Positions 51,046 to 60,301 of a stretch of DNA of 64,000 nt are shown here, in pieces. The notes beneath the pieces were generated by a model. The model made no database searches and was not told where the DNA came from. It saw nothing but the letters and a program-made list of their open reading frames with translations. The position numbers and the translations under genes are program-made. The stretch is from Streptomyces griseus (GTDB lineage Bacteria > Actinomycetota > Actinomycetes > Nanopelagicales > Nanopelagicaceae), in the NCBI GenBank assembly GCA_945865365.1, contig CAMBDL010000004.1, positions 1-64,000 of the forward strand. Reading direction: 5' to 3'. The first letter of the stretch is position 1. The number at the start of each line of letters is the position of its first letter.

Positions 51046-52938
51046 ATGAGCGCATTCAATCACCCACTCGATCCGCTGAGTTATGCCGAACAAGAGTTAA
51101 TCGTTGCTCATGCCCGATCTGCGTGGAAACTAGAAGAACACCACCTCTTTGCAATGCTTCAACTGCATGAACCAACCAAGGCGCAGTTAGCTTCGGGGAC
51201 AAAGCTTGATCGCACAGCGCGTGTAACTATGTGGGATCGCAAAAAAGCGATTGTAACTGAAGGTTTGATTACTACTGAAGGTATTGCTAAAGAATATAAA
51301 GAAATCCCTGGCGCTAAATCTCCCGTCAGCGTTATTGAATCTGCGATTGCCCTTGCAGTTGTTGCGAAAGATAAGTCGGTTATTGAGGCACTTGCTCGTC
51401 GCGGTATCGATGACATAAGTACTGTGCATATGGAGACATGGCCAATCGGAGCCCAGATTCCTAAACACTTAGATGATGGCCGCCGACTTATCTGGACACC
51501 GATGTGGCATCAACCAACTCCAGATGCAAACTTTTACGCACACCCTATTCATGGCCTGCATGCAATTGTTGATATCGATGCAGAGGAAGTGGTTGGATTA
51601 GAAGATAACGGCGACGTTCCTATCCCACAAACTCCTGGGCCATATCGAGAATCCCAGACTGGCGCACATATAAAACTTAAAGAGTTAATGATTCATCAGC
51701 CTGATGGCGCATCCTTTGACGTTGAAGGATGGAGTATTAAATGGGAGCGATGGTCATTTCGCATCGGCTTTGATCAACGTGAAGGCTTAGTAATTCATGA
51801 CGTGCATTTCAATGATGAGGGCACTGCGCGAAAGATCGCCCATCGCTTATCAATCGCAGAGTTAGTTATTCCATACGGTGATCCGGCACAAGGGGCATAT
51901 CGCAAAAATGCCTTCGATACAGGTGAATTTGGCTTAGGAAACTTCACGAATTCACTCACTTTAGGCTGTGATTGCCTAGGTGAGATTGTTTATCTCGATG
52001 CAGCAGTAACTGAAGGCGATGGCCGAGTTCGAACAATTAAGAATGCAATCTGTATGCATGAAGAAGACTTTGGAATTCTGTGGAAGCACGTGGATGTAGA
52101 TGGGCATACCGAAGTTCGCCGTGGTCGTAGATTTGTTGCTTCATCAATTGTTACGGTCAATAACTATGAATATGGTTATTTCTGGTACTTCTACCAAGAT
52201 GGATCAATTGAATTTGAAGCAAAGTTAACTGGAATTGTTCTGACCTTGGCCGATACGCCAGGTAAGGACCATCCATCGGCAACTGAAATAGAGCCTGGTC
52301 TATGGGCGCCTTATCATCAGCATATTTTGTGTGCCCGTATGGATATGGATATTGATGGCACCGATAACAGTGTTGTTGAAGTCGAGTCATTTGCCCATCC
52401 AATTGGCGAGAAGAATCCTTATGGTGGGGCCTATGAAACTCGCGAAACTATATTAAGTAGTGAGAAAAAAGCTCAACGTTTAATCGATCCTTTGAAGAGC
52501 CGCTTCTGGAAAATTGTCAATCCACAACGAAAGAATCATGTGGGAAATAGCGTGGGTTACAAGTTAATTCCCGGACATACTACTTTTCCTTTAGCTCATG
52601 AAGAGTCAATACTAGGTATGCGCGCAGGGTTTATGTACAAGCACCTATGGGTTACACCTCATACTGAAAGTGAGCGTTACCCAGCAGGTGACTATCCATT
52701 CCAGCATGAAGGCGGCGCTGGACTTCCAGAATGGACCAAGGGCGATCGTTCTACCGAAAATACAGATGTAGTTCTTTGGCATGTCTTTGGAACTAATCAC
52801 ATTCCACGCACCGAAGATTGGCCGGTTATGCCGGTTGAACGCACAGGTTTTCATTTAAAACCATCGGGATTCTTTAGACGCAGCCCGGCTATGGATGTTG
52901 CATCATCTGAGGCTGTAGAAACTAGTTGCGATTGTTAA
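51046..52938 (+). CDS. Copper-containing primary amine oxidase
   Basis: A 630-residue copper amine oxidase. The quinone cofactor Tyr is Tyr374 in 'NNYEYGYFW' (the N-Y-D/E-Y motif that becomes topaquinone). The catalytic Asp lies in 'NAFDTGEFGLGNFTN', copper ligands in 'HQHILCARMD' (H-x-H) and the third His in 'FGTNHIPRTEDWPVMP'. It converts primary amines to aldehydes, ammonia and H2O2 and needs O2. No signal peptide is seen. The substrate is unknown; it follows fdhD by one base, so it may belong with the amine/C1 cluster. Confidence 0.95.
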   Translation: MSAFNHPLDPLSYAEQELIVAHARSAWKLEEHHLFAMLQLHEPTKAQLASGTKLDRTARVTMWDRKKAIVTEGLITTEGIAKEYKEIPGAKSPVSVIESAIALAVVAKDKSVIEALARRGIDDISTVHMETWPIGAQIPKHLDDGRRLIWTPMWHQPTPDANFYAHPIHGLHAIVDIDAEEVVGLEDNGDVPIPQTPGPYRESQTGAHIKLKELMIHQPDGASFDVEGWSIKWERWSFRIGFDQREGLVIHDVHFNDEGTARKIAHRLSIAELVIPYGDPAQGAYRKNAFDTGEFGLGNFTNSLTLGCDCLGEIVYLDAAVTEGDGRVRTIKNAICMHEEDFGILWKHVDVDGHTEVRRGRRFVASSIVTVNNYEYGYFWYFYQDGSIEFEAKLTGIVLTLADTPGKDHPSATEIEPGLWAPYHQHILCARMDMDIDGTDNSVVEVESFAHPIGEKNPYGGAYETRETILSSEKKAQRLIDPLKSRFWKIVNPQRKNHVGNSVGYKLIPGHTTFPLAHEESILGMRAGFMYKHLWVTPHTESERYPAGDYPFQHEGGAGLPEWTKGDRSTENTDVVLWHVFGTNHIPRTEDWPVMPVERTGFHLKPSGFFRRSPAMDVASSEAVETSCDC

Positions 52939-54419
52939 AAGTACGAGCGTTCTTAAAGGCTGCGCACTTTGGCCCCACAATGCTGATTACTGCAATCTCA
53001 TTCTTTCTTGCAACCCGCTTATGGTGGGAAGGCCCAGCATATGTAATCGCATTCACTGTTTTCTTAGGCCAACTGTTAATTGGTTGGAGCAATGATATTT
53101 ATGATTATGCAGATGATGTAAAGCATGATCGGCTAAATAAACCCTTAGTTGCCGGCAGTATTTCAGTGCAAAAACTTCGTACTGCCACATTTATTCTCTT
53201 GCCGATTGCAGTTATCGCTAATCTAATAGGGCCACTGGGAATAAAAGGCGGCTCTGTTTATTTACTTGGGGTTGGCTGCGGAATCGCCTATAACTTCTAC
53301 TTCAAGTTCTCCCCACTTTCGCCTTTGCCGTATGCAGTGGCGTGTGCAGCGTTGCCCGCCTCAATTTTCTACGCTACTGATCGCACACCGACATTAGCGG
53401 TATTGGCAGTTGGCTCAATGCTAGGTGTGGCGTTTCATTTTCTTAATGTACTGAAAGATTTATCTCAAGACAGGGCGAGCCAGATCGGTGGCCTTCCACA
53501 GCGCCTGGGTAAAAACACTTCTTCAGTGATAGCTCTAGTTCTAGCTATTGCTTCGGTACTAGTTTTTACTACTGGCCAAGTAGGTCAGAGCCTAACTTCA
53601 CAGGAAGGGATTAATCTTCTAACATCGTCTACTTTCACAGTCGGTGGAGATAGACCTACTTTCGTAACCGTGCCAACAGGCTACTCACATAGCAGCCCGG
53701 CACCATTAATCATTGATTTACATGGATACATGAGTAACAGCCTTGCCCACGAAAGATTCGCCATGATGGATTCGGCTGCACACAAGCGTGGCGTTATTTA
53801 TGCCGCCGCCGATGGATTGAAAGATTCGCAGGGGTATCAATTCTGGAATGCATCTAAGGCCTGCTGTAATTTCAATAATAATCCAGTTGATGACGCAGCC
53901 TTTATTCAGTCTCTTATTGATGAGATCTCTAGCAAGTTCTCAGTCGATCCCAAGCGCATCTATGTCTTCGGCCATTCAAATGGGCATTTCATGACTTATG
54001 CATTTGCCTGCACATATCCGCACACTGTTGCAGCTATCGCAGGATTAGCCGGAGCCATGGATGTTGATTCTGAGTCTTGTGGTGCTACTTCGCCCGTGAA
54101 CGTTTTGCACATTCATGGAACTAGTGATGAAGTGATTACGTACGAGGGTGGATCAATAGTGAGTAATTTTTATACAAGCGCCAAGCAGAGCGCTCAGCGG
54201 TGGTCTGATATTGATAAGTGTTCTTTACCTGCAGTTACAGGTGAAGCATTTGATTTAGTGACATCTCTTGAAGGGGCCGAAACTGTTCCTTCAATTTATT
54301 CCTGCCCTCAATCAACTGTAGAGTTATGGAGTATTAATGGGGGAGCACATGGCCCAGTCATGGATTCTAGCTTCGGCTTGAAGGTAATGGATTGGTTACT
54401 CGCACACCCTAAGAAGTAA
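52926..54419 (+). CDS. Fusion of a shortened UbiA prenyltransferase with an LpqC-type esterase
   Basis: A 497-residue protein in one uninterrupted frame. Residues 1-220 are UbiA-like, with both Asp-rich motifs (N56-D57-x2-D60-x3-D64 and D178-x3-D182) and about seven membrane helices, but the last UbiA helices are missing. From about residue 235 the chain is a PHB-depolymerase/feruloyl-esterase-like alpha/beta hydrolase: 'PLIIDLHGYMSN', 'FWNASKACCNFNNNPVDDAAF', nucleophile Ser351 in GHSNG, and a late His in 'GGAHGPV'. An odd helix count would put the esterase outside the cell. It starts with TTG inside the amine oxidase gene and ends convergent to the next. Confidence 0.8.
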   Translation: MRLLKVRAFLKAAHFGPTMLITAISFFLATRLWWEGPAYVIAFTVFLGQLLIGWSNDIYDYADDVKHDRLNKPLVAGSISVQKLRTATFILLPIAVIANLIGPLGIKGGSVYLLGVGCGIAYNFYFKFSPLSPLPYAVACAALPASIFYATDRTPTLAVLAVGSMLGVAFHFLNVLKDLSQDRASQIGGLPQRLGKNTSSVIALVLAIASVLVFTTGQVGQSLTSQEGINLLTSSTFTVGGDRPTFVTVPTGYSHSSPAPLIIDLHGYMSNSLAHERFAMMDSAAHKRGVIYAAADGLKDSQGYQFWNASKACCNFNNNPVDDAAFIQSLIDEISSKFSVDPKRIYVFGHSNGHFMTYAFACTYPHTVAAIAGLAGAMDVDSESCGATSPVNVLHIHGTSDEVITYEGGSIVSNFYTSAKQSAQRWSDIDKCSLPAVTGEAFDLVTSLEGAETVPSIYSCPQSTVELWSINGGAHGPVMDSSFGLKVMDWLLAHPKK

Positions 54420-55218
54420 CAGTCAGTTGAATTTCAAATACATCACTGCCGTGAGTTACATGCAGAGTAGTAGTGCCAACCTTGAGTGCCTTTACCGCAG
54501 GATTGGTTGTGTATGTTCCTTGATCTCCACCAGGTATAAATACAGCGATATCCATATCTACTAAGGTCACACTCCACTTGTCTGGATCAGTAACGGTAAA
54601 GACCACTGAATTTCCAAGGCGTACTGATACTTCTGAAGTCATCGCCGGATCGATCATCACTGGGGGTAGAGCTTGTGGCATCTTGCCGCTGGCAGTAACA
54701 GTCTTAAGAGACTTTGCGACTGTCAACAACTGCGCATATGTAATCCCGCCAATGGCCTGCACCTGAATCTCAGTTCGCTTTAAATTCTTTGCAGCTTTAT
54801 TGGTAAAGATTAAGTAGCCACCCAGGCGTCCAATATCTTCAGTTCCGCACCTTTTATAAGAAGCAGGTTTGCTCGGATCACAGTAGACATATAACTTTGC
54901 CTTGACGCCATTTATTGGCAGTGTTTTCAGGTACTTCGACAAACCAGGGTCAGAGCATTTAACTCCCGCCATTGTCTGCATAATCTCTAAGTAACGTTTA
55001 GTACCGCCGTACTTAACATAAATCCACTGCTCGCTGCCCATGCCGCAAGTAATCAGTTGGAACTTACTGGCTGTTAAACCCAATGTATAACTTGGCTTAT
55101 AGACCGTATAAGTAACTCCAGTTTGAGCATTAGAGAACTTATCGCCTGAGCCCATGGCAATTGCCGTTAACGGAGAAAGAAATATTGCACAGAGGGCTGC
55201 AGCAATGGCTTTTCTCAT
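54409..55218 (-). CDS. Secreted protein of unknown function
   Basis: A 269-residue protein that I do not recognise. It starts with a clear Sec signal peptide ('MRKAIAAALCAIFLSPLTAIA'). The middle has a possible disulfide-rich area (Cys in 'KCSDPGLSKYL', 'VYCDPSKPASYKRCGTEDIG'). The C-terminal 75 residues look like a beta-rich, Ig-like domain ('LGNSVVFTVTDPDKWSVTLVD', ending 'VFEIQLTVTS'), of the kind seen in chagasin-like inhibitors. The ATG at 55218 is chosen over 55302 because it begins the signal peptide and has TATGAT six bases upstream. It overlaps the convergent fusion gene by 11 bases. Confidence 0.75.
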   Translation of the reverse strand: MRKAIAAALCAIFLSPLTAIAMGSGDKFSNAQTGVTYTVYKPSYTLGLTASKFQLITCGMGSEQWIYVKYGGTKRYLEIMQTMAGVKCSDPGLSKYLKTLPINGVKAKLYVYCDPSKPASYKRCGTEDIGRLGGYLIFTNKAAKNLKRTEIQVQAIGGITYAQLLTVAKSLKTVTASGKMPQALPPVMIDPAMTSEVSVRLGNSVVFTVTDPDKWSVTLVDMDIAVFIPGGDQGTYTTNPAVKALKVGTTTLHVTHGSDVFEIQLTVTS

Positions 55219-55224
55219 GCCCAC

Positions 55225-55230
55225 ATCATA
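55225..55230 (-). promoter_or_regulatory. Leaderless -10 box of the secreted protein gene
   Basis: TATGAT on the minus strand lies six bases before the ATG at 55218, which supports that start. Confidence 0.6.
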
Positions 55231-55264
55231 ACTGAGGCGCACAGATAGGTAGACTCCATGCATT

Positions 55265-56449
55265 ATGAGTGCAATTAAGGCTGGAATTAAAAGAGTTATC
55301 ACGCTCTTTACTGCGCGTCGAGCATGGGTCAGACAGATAGCTGTTGCTGGATTAGCCGGTGCTACAGCGTGGGCAGTGGGCGATCAATTAGTAGTCAATG
55401 GTGGCGTTGTTGCAGCCATTGTCTGCACCTTGAGTATTCGGATATCGCTGCATAAATCCCTTCGTGAAGGCTTTGGACAGATAGTTGGTACCGCGATTGG
55501 TGCATCGGTTGCCCTCACTGCAGTCTCTCTTTTTGATTTTGGATTTATATCGGTTGGCATCACGATTATTATGTGCGCAGTTGTAGGACGCGCACTTCAT
55601 TTGGGTGAAGTCGCTTCCATCAATGTACAAGTAACGGCACTGATTGTCATCAGCCCTGGTCTATCAGAAAGCACAGCGTTACATAGATTAGCTTCTACGC
55701 TGATTGGTGCAGCGATTGCAATTTTCTTCTCATATTTTTCTCACCACAAAACGCCAGTTGGTCGCTCACTTGATCAGATTCAAAGAGTTAGCGTAAAGGC
55801 AGCGACTTTACTTGCAACAATGTCTGAAGGTGTTGCAATAGGGTATACGCAAAAAGAAGCTGGGAACTGGTTAGCTAAGGCACGACTTCTAAATGAGGAA
55901 ATTCCAATTATCCGTGCGCAATCTGTTGAAGCCCGTGGACATGCGCGCTGGTTTCCAACGGCTCGAAAAGATGAGGCCGAAGAGATTTACATACAAGGCA
56001 TTGCACTAGAACATACAGTTGTGGAAATTCGAACAATCGCACGAACCTTATTTGATTCAGCAGTGAGCGGAGGAATTGCAGATTCAACACAAAAAGCTAT
56101 CGCCGTTGCTTTATCTGCAGCTAGTTATGCAATCTCATCTAAGTTTGAAGACGTTGGTCCAAGTTCGGATGATTCGCATCAAAGCGCTACTACTGATGCG
56201 CGTGAGGCCAGTGCGGCATTAACTGAAACTTTAATGGGTGATGCTAAAGATGCCGATCAAACACAAATTGTGCGTGGGATATCGATGGCGGCAAATATCG
56301 AACTTATCGCTGATTCACTAGATCGGAATTCACCGGCTTTGCGTGAAGTAATGACACCTGATGAACCGGCTGAGGCTAAGGTCTTGCGTATCTCAGTTCC
56401 TGCGCCGATTCGGAAGCTGGGAAAAGCTATCTTCAGGCGTAACCGTTAG
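55265..56449 (+). CDS. FUSC/aromatic acid exporter-like membrane protein
   Basis: A 394-residue protein. The N-terminal part (about 1-165) has about six hydrophobic helices with 'IAVAGLAGATAWAVGDQLVVNGGVVAAIVCTLSIRIS' and 'LREGFGQIVGTAIGASVALTAV', the pattern of FUSC/ArAE small-molecule efflux proteins. The C-terminal half is helical and soluble. It may export organic acids or other hydrophobic compounds; the substrate is unknown. It is divergent from the secreted-protein gene (46-base gap). Confidence 0.75.
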   Translation: MSAIKAGIKRVITLFTARRAWVRQIAVAGLAGATAWAVGDQLVVNGGVVAAIVCTLSIRISLHKSLREGFGQIVGTAIGASVALTAVSLFDFGFISVGITIIMCAVVGRALHLGEVASINVQVTALIVISPGLSESTALHRLASTLIGAAIAIFFSYFSHHKTPVGRSLDQIQRVSVKAATLLATMSEGVAIGYTQKEAGNWLAKARLLNEEIPIIRAQSVEARGHARWFPTARKDEAEEIYIQGIALEHTVVEIRTIARTLFDSAVSGGIADSTQKAIAVALSAASYAISSKFEDVGPSSDDSHQSATTDAREASAALTETLMGDAKDADQTQIVRGISMAANIELIADSLDRNSPALREVMTPDEPAEAKVLRISVPAPIRKLGKAIFRRNR

Positions 56450-56476
56450 ATGTGGAGGCACTGCAACCGACAGTCA

Positions 56477-57835
56477 TTAAATAGCGTCTAATAGTTCCAG
56501 GTCCGTATGAATAATGTGGGCAATTAAACCTCCAAAAAGTGAATTACACCAAGCAAACCAGGGCCTTGTGTAGTCCTCAATCTCATCTACATTAAATGAT
56601 TCATGAAGTAATCCAGTGCCAGCACTTGAATCTATAAGAGTCCTTAGACAATCAAGTTTTTCATTCTTATCTGTTGCGGTAGCAGCTTGCATGATCAAGG
56701 CGATAGGCCAGAGCATATTCCTACTTGTATGTGATGAACCAACGCCCTTACCAAATTTGCCAGAGAAGAAATTTTCATTTGCTGAAGAGAGAATTAACTT
56801 TCGCGTTGCTTGATACTTCACATCAGAAACCTCAAGGGCTCCAAGAAAAGGTAGCGAAAGCAGGCTGGGAGCATTTGCATCATCTAGCAAAAGTTTATTC
56901 CCCAGGCCATCTACTTCATAAGCAAAGACTTCACCTAATTCTGGATGCTCAACCGTTGAATGTTTCTCAAGCCCAGAAGCCAGGCTCTCAATTATTTGCT
57001 TGATCTCATTAACAGGCTCAAAAAACTCCAGCTCTTCAATTAATCCGAGTATCTTTTTCAAAATATGCAGAGCATAGATATTTCCTGGAATATTGAATGG
57101 ATATTTACAAGCATCATCTGATGGACGAAAACTTGAAGCGATTAATCCGGTAGGGGCATAGGCAGGGCCAATTCCCGAATTCGACAGAGTATCTGCGGGA
57201 TTATCAGTTACGCGATCAAAATAATATGCTCCATGCCCGTGCATTCGGCGCTGAGTTAGAAGAGTTTTCACAGTGAGTGAGATTGAAAGCCTCCAAGTTC
57301 TATCAAATGGAGTCGTATCGGCGGTATGAGCCCAATAACTGAGTGCCAGATCCATCGGATATATCAAGGAGTCAAGCTCCCATTTACGTTCATGGACTCC
57401 TGGAAGCATGTGCGTCAAATCTTTGGCATGGACTCCAAATTTCTCGATCTCATAGAAAGCATTTGCATAAGGGTCCTTAAGAATGCACTCTGCATGACTT
57501 CTTATTAGGCCTCTAAATAGAGTAGTTAACTTGGGTGATTTACTTATCAAAGGTAAGTAATGCTGCACTTGTGCACTCGAGTCTCTTAACCACATAGCTT
57601 GAATATCCCCTGTAATAATATGGGTATATGGCGCACCGCTCCTTGTAAAAACATATGCAGTTGTGTCTAAAGTATTAGAGAATGTATTTATATACAGCCT
57701 TCTAAGATCATCAGATTTTATTAATGTTGACGTCTGATCAAGGTATTCATCTAGAGTTGGAGAATAAAAAGCGCGATTTCTTGGTAGCGGTCTTTCCCAA
57801 TTATCAAACTTGGTATAGTGCTTAAAAACCTCCAT
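56477..57835 (-). CDS. GH125 family glycoside hydrolase (exo-alpha-1,6-mannosidase-like)
   Basis: A 452-residue (alpha/alpha)6-barrel protein of GH125 (former DUF1237): 'IITGDIQAMWLRDSSAQVQHYLPL', 'WELDSLIYPMDLALSYW', 'GIGPAYAPTGLIASSFRPSDDACKYPFNIPGN' and 'GLLHESFNVDEIEDYTRPWFAWCNSLFGGLI'. GH125 enzymes remove terminal alpha-1,6-linked mannose. No signal peptide is seen, so it acts on imported oligosaccharides. It is the last gene of the sugar operon, three bases after the GH36 gene. It lies in the same AT-rich stretch as that gene. Confidence 0.87.
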   Translation of the reverse strand: MEVFKHYTKFDNWERPLPRNRAFYSPTLDEYLDQTSTLIKSDDLRRLYINTFSNTLDTTAYVFTRSGAPYTHIITGDIQAMWLRDSSAQVQHYLPLISKSPKLTTLFRGLIRSHAECILKDPYANAFYEIEKFGVHAKDLTHMLPGVHERKWELDSLIYPMDLALSYWAHTADTTPFDRTWRLSISLTVKTLLTQRRMHGHGAYYFDRVTDNPADTLSNSGIGPAYAPTGLIASSFRPSDDACKYPFNIPGNIYALHILKKILGLIEELEFFEPVNEIKQIIESLASGLEKHSTVEHPELGEVFAYEVDGLGNKLLLDDANAPSLLSLPFLGALEVSDVKYQATRKLILSSANENFFSGKFGKGVGSSHTSRNMLWPIALIMQAATATDKNEKLDCLRTLIDSSAGTGLLHESFNVDEIEDYTRPWFAWCNSLFGGLIAHIIHTDLELLDAI

Positions 57836-57837
57836 GA

Positions 57838-59472
57838 TTAAATCTCTTCGAATAATAGAATAAGAGAAGTATTTTCAGCTAATACATTAATAAAAATAAA
57901 TATTCCTTGATGTGATTCACAAAGAACTTCACCATTTCTGGCATTTATGATCTTATAGTGAGCCAAAGAGCTAGGAGGAGTATATTCAATCGTATGTAAA
58001 AGATTCTTGTGATCAAGTTGATAAATAATAACTATGGGGTTAAAAGCATCGGCTTCAATGGCGAAAGCGATACTTCTACACCCTTGTGAATAAAGTTCAG
58101 GTTGAGGCGTAAGGTGTTTCACGAAGGCATTAGATTGAAATCTAGGTCTGAACTCTTCTTTATAGATCGAGACATATTCCTGCAAAATGATTTGCTTGCC
58201 TATTGAGAAATCTGGCAATCGCGCACTTATTCCGAATCCACCAAGGAGTGCAATGGAGAGTGCAAACTCAAGATCAGAATCTGAAGATTCGATTGCGTTA
58301 AAGCTTTGGTTGGGATGCTCTCCACGCCATTGGCTATCACACCAACCCAGGAGTTTTTCAACTGGAAAGAAGAGAGAGGATGCCCAAAAACATGACAGGG
58401 CGTGCTCTGGCCAATCAGTATCACTTGAAAATCCAAAATCTACGTGCTGGGCCATTGCTAAATCCCATCGAAGGCCACCCGAACTGCAGTTTTCAACTAT
58501 GAGATCAGGATTTTTCAACTTTATAGAGTCCAATAATTGATAGAGAGCTAGGAGATGATTATTTAATCCCAGCAAGCTCGGGTGCCCATGGTCATTACGA
58601 TTACAGCCGGGGCCTGGATCAATATTGAAATCCATCTTAATCCATGCAGCGTTGCACTCTTCGATAAGATTTTGGGATACGTTTTCTGCCCACGTTAAGG
58701 CTTTAGGATTTGCAAGGCATAGATATCCCAGATCACTTCCATCGTACTGCGCCATGAAATCTGGATGCTCGATCAGAATCTCTGCTTTTTTCCCAATAGC
58801 TTCAATCTCCAGCCAGATTCCAAACTCCATGCCAAGATCTCTTATGTTCTGGGCAATATGGCTAAGTCCACTTGGAAAACGCTCCGTGTTTCTCTGGCCC
58901 CAATCTCCACGAACATCATGCCAGTGTGATTCGATTTGTGATGGACCAAACCAACCGGCATCTAGAAGTGCAACTTCTATCCCAGCTTTTTTAGCAATTA
59001 CAGCATTGGATACAAAGACATCCTCATTGATCTCTATATCTTCATATGGCCACCAAGAGTTCCACTCAGTCAGTAGCTTTGGTTTACCAGATGAATTAAT
59101 GCTACGAAATTTGCTAATGAAATCCTTCGTACACTCATCTATGCCCCCGGACTCGACAAATGAAGTGATAACTTGCAGGTCATTGCAATCGCTGTCAACG
59201 TGGATTTCCAAGGTTTTTGAGCCGCAGATTGTAGTTATTCGCCAATTACCCGACCATGCCACTGCAAGAAAGTAAGCACGTTCACCATCTTCTACAATAA
59301 TATATGGGTGATATCCCTTACTCGACCTTCCAGAAGTAACTGCTATCTCCACATTTGAAGTGGCGTTCACACAATGAGGCTGCCATTCGCTACCCCAGTC
59401 AGAACTCCAGTAATGGATGCGCGTTAAAGATAGATTATTAAAATGGGAGAGTGAACTTTCAAATCCGTTCAC
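57838..59472 (-). CDS. GH36-like alpha-galactosidase
   Basis: A 544-residue clan-D glycosidase. 'VALLDAGWFGPSQ', 'LGMEFGIWLEIEAIG', the nucleophile Asp in 'WIKMDFNIDPG' and the acid/base Asp in 'GFSSDTDWPEHA' match GH36. 'LIVENCSSGGLRWDLAM' is another family mark. It is shorter than typical 700-residue GH36 enzymes because the N-terminal beta domain is reduced. No signal peptide is seen. It starts with GTG overlapping the stop of the permease gene (GTGA). One 60-base line of its 3' end is only 20% GC. Confidence 0.85.
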   Translation of the reverse strand: MNGFESSLSHFNNLSLTRIHYWSSDWGSEWQPHCVNATSNVEIAVTSGRSSKGYHPYIIVEDGERAYFLAVAWSGNWRITTICGSKTLEIHVDSDCNDLQVITSFVESGGIDECTKDFISKFRSINSSGKPKLLTEWNSWWPYEDIEINEDVFVSNAVIAKKAGIEVALLDAGWFGPSQIESHWHDVRGDWGQRNTERFPSGLSHIAQNIRDLGMEFGIWLEIEAIGKKAEILIEHPDFMAQYDGSDLGYLCLANPKALTWAENVSQNLIEECNAAWIKMDFNIDPGPGCNRNDHGHPSLLGLNNHLLALYQLLDSIKLKNPDLIVENCSSGGLRWDLAMAQHVDFGFSSDTDWPEHALSCFWASSLFFPVEKLLGWCDSQWRGEHPNQSFNAIESSDSDLEFALSIALLGGFGISARLPDFSIGKQIILQEYVSIYKEEFRPRFQSNAFVKHLTPQPELYSQGCRSIAFAIEADAFNPIVIIYQLDHKNLLHTIEYTPPSSLAHYKIINARNGEVLCESHQGIFIFINVLAENTSLILLFEEI

Positions 59473-60299
59473 GAATTACCTATTCCTGTAGAGACCCCAC
59501 GGACGAGGTATTTGGAGCTCATGGCAAGGAGAATAAGCGTTGGTGCGGCAGTTATACAGAGCGCTGCGGCAACCAGGGGTTGGTTTGTTGTATAGCGCCC
59601 GCCAATACTGGCTAATGCTGGGGTCAGCAAGCGCTGGCTTTGATCAGGCAGAATTAGATAGGCATAGAGAAGTTCGTTCCACATACCCAGGAACTGAAGA
59701 ACGGCAAGGGTGGTGATGCCCGCGGCAGCATTAGGGACGGCAATCTTGAAAAAAGATTTGAAGAATCCTGCACCATCAATTCGTGCCGCATCCAATATCG
59801 TATCTGGCACGGCACTAAAGACAGACTTTAGGAAAAATACTCCAAAAGGAATATTCGTACCGATATAGACAAACATTAATCCATGTAAATGACCCACTAA
59901 TTCAAACTTAGAAAGTAAGAGATAAATAGGAATTATGAGAATCTGACTTGGAAGGAGCATTACCGCGATAAAGGACCAATTCATCGCCTTACTACCAGGG
60001 AAGTCATATTTCGCTAATGCAAAGCCGGCAAAGGAGGAGAATATAATTGCGGTTAGTAAGCTGATTCCAACCACCGTTACTGTATTACGAGCTGCAGTGC
60101 CAAGTGAATAATTTTCTATCAAAATTCGAAAACTATCTAAGGTGAAAAATTTAGGAATCCCATAGGCATTCTTATTATAATCTTCAAGTGTTCGCGCCGA
60201 TGTCATAGCAACATAAAACAGGGGATACAAGGTAGTTATTGCCGCACTTAATAGAGCTAAGAAAATTAACAGGTTGGTCCGCAAGCTAAATTTACGCAT
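59469..60299 (-). CDS. Carbohydrate ABC transporter permease (MalG-like, CUT1)
   Basis: A 276-residue inner-membrane permease with six predicted helices and the EAA-loop motif 'DAARIDGAGFFKSFFKIAVP' (around residue 180). The N-terminus ('LRTNLLIFLALLSAAITTLYPLFYVAMTS') is typical of MalG proteins. It pairs with the upstream MalF-like protein. No ATPase gene is in the window; CUT1 systems often share a common MsmK/MalK-type ATPase encoded elsewhere. Confidence 0.92.
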   Translation of the reverse strand: MRKFSLRTNLLIFLALLSAAITTLYPLFYVAMTSARTLEDYNKNAYGIPKFFTLDSFRILIENYSLGTAARNTVTVVGISLLTAIIFSSFAGFALAKYDFPGSKAMNWSFIAVMLLPSQILIIPIYLLLSKFELVGHLHGLMFVYIGTNIPFGVFFLKSVFSAVPDTILDAARIDGAGFFKSFFKIAVPNAAAGITTLAVLQFLGMWNELLYAYLILPDQSQRLLTPALASIGGRYTTNQPLVAAALCITAAPTLILLAMSSKYLVRGVSTGIGNS

Positions 60300-60301
60300 C
60301 T

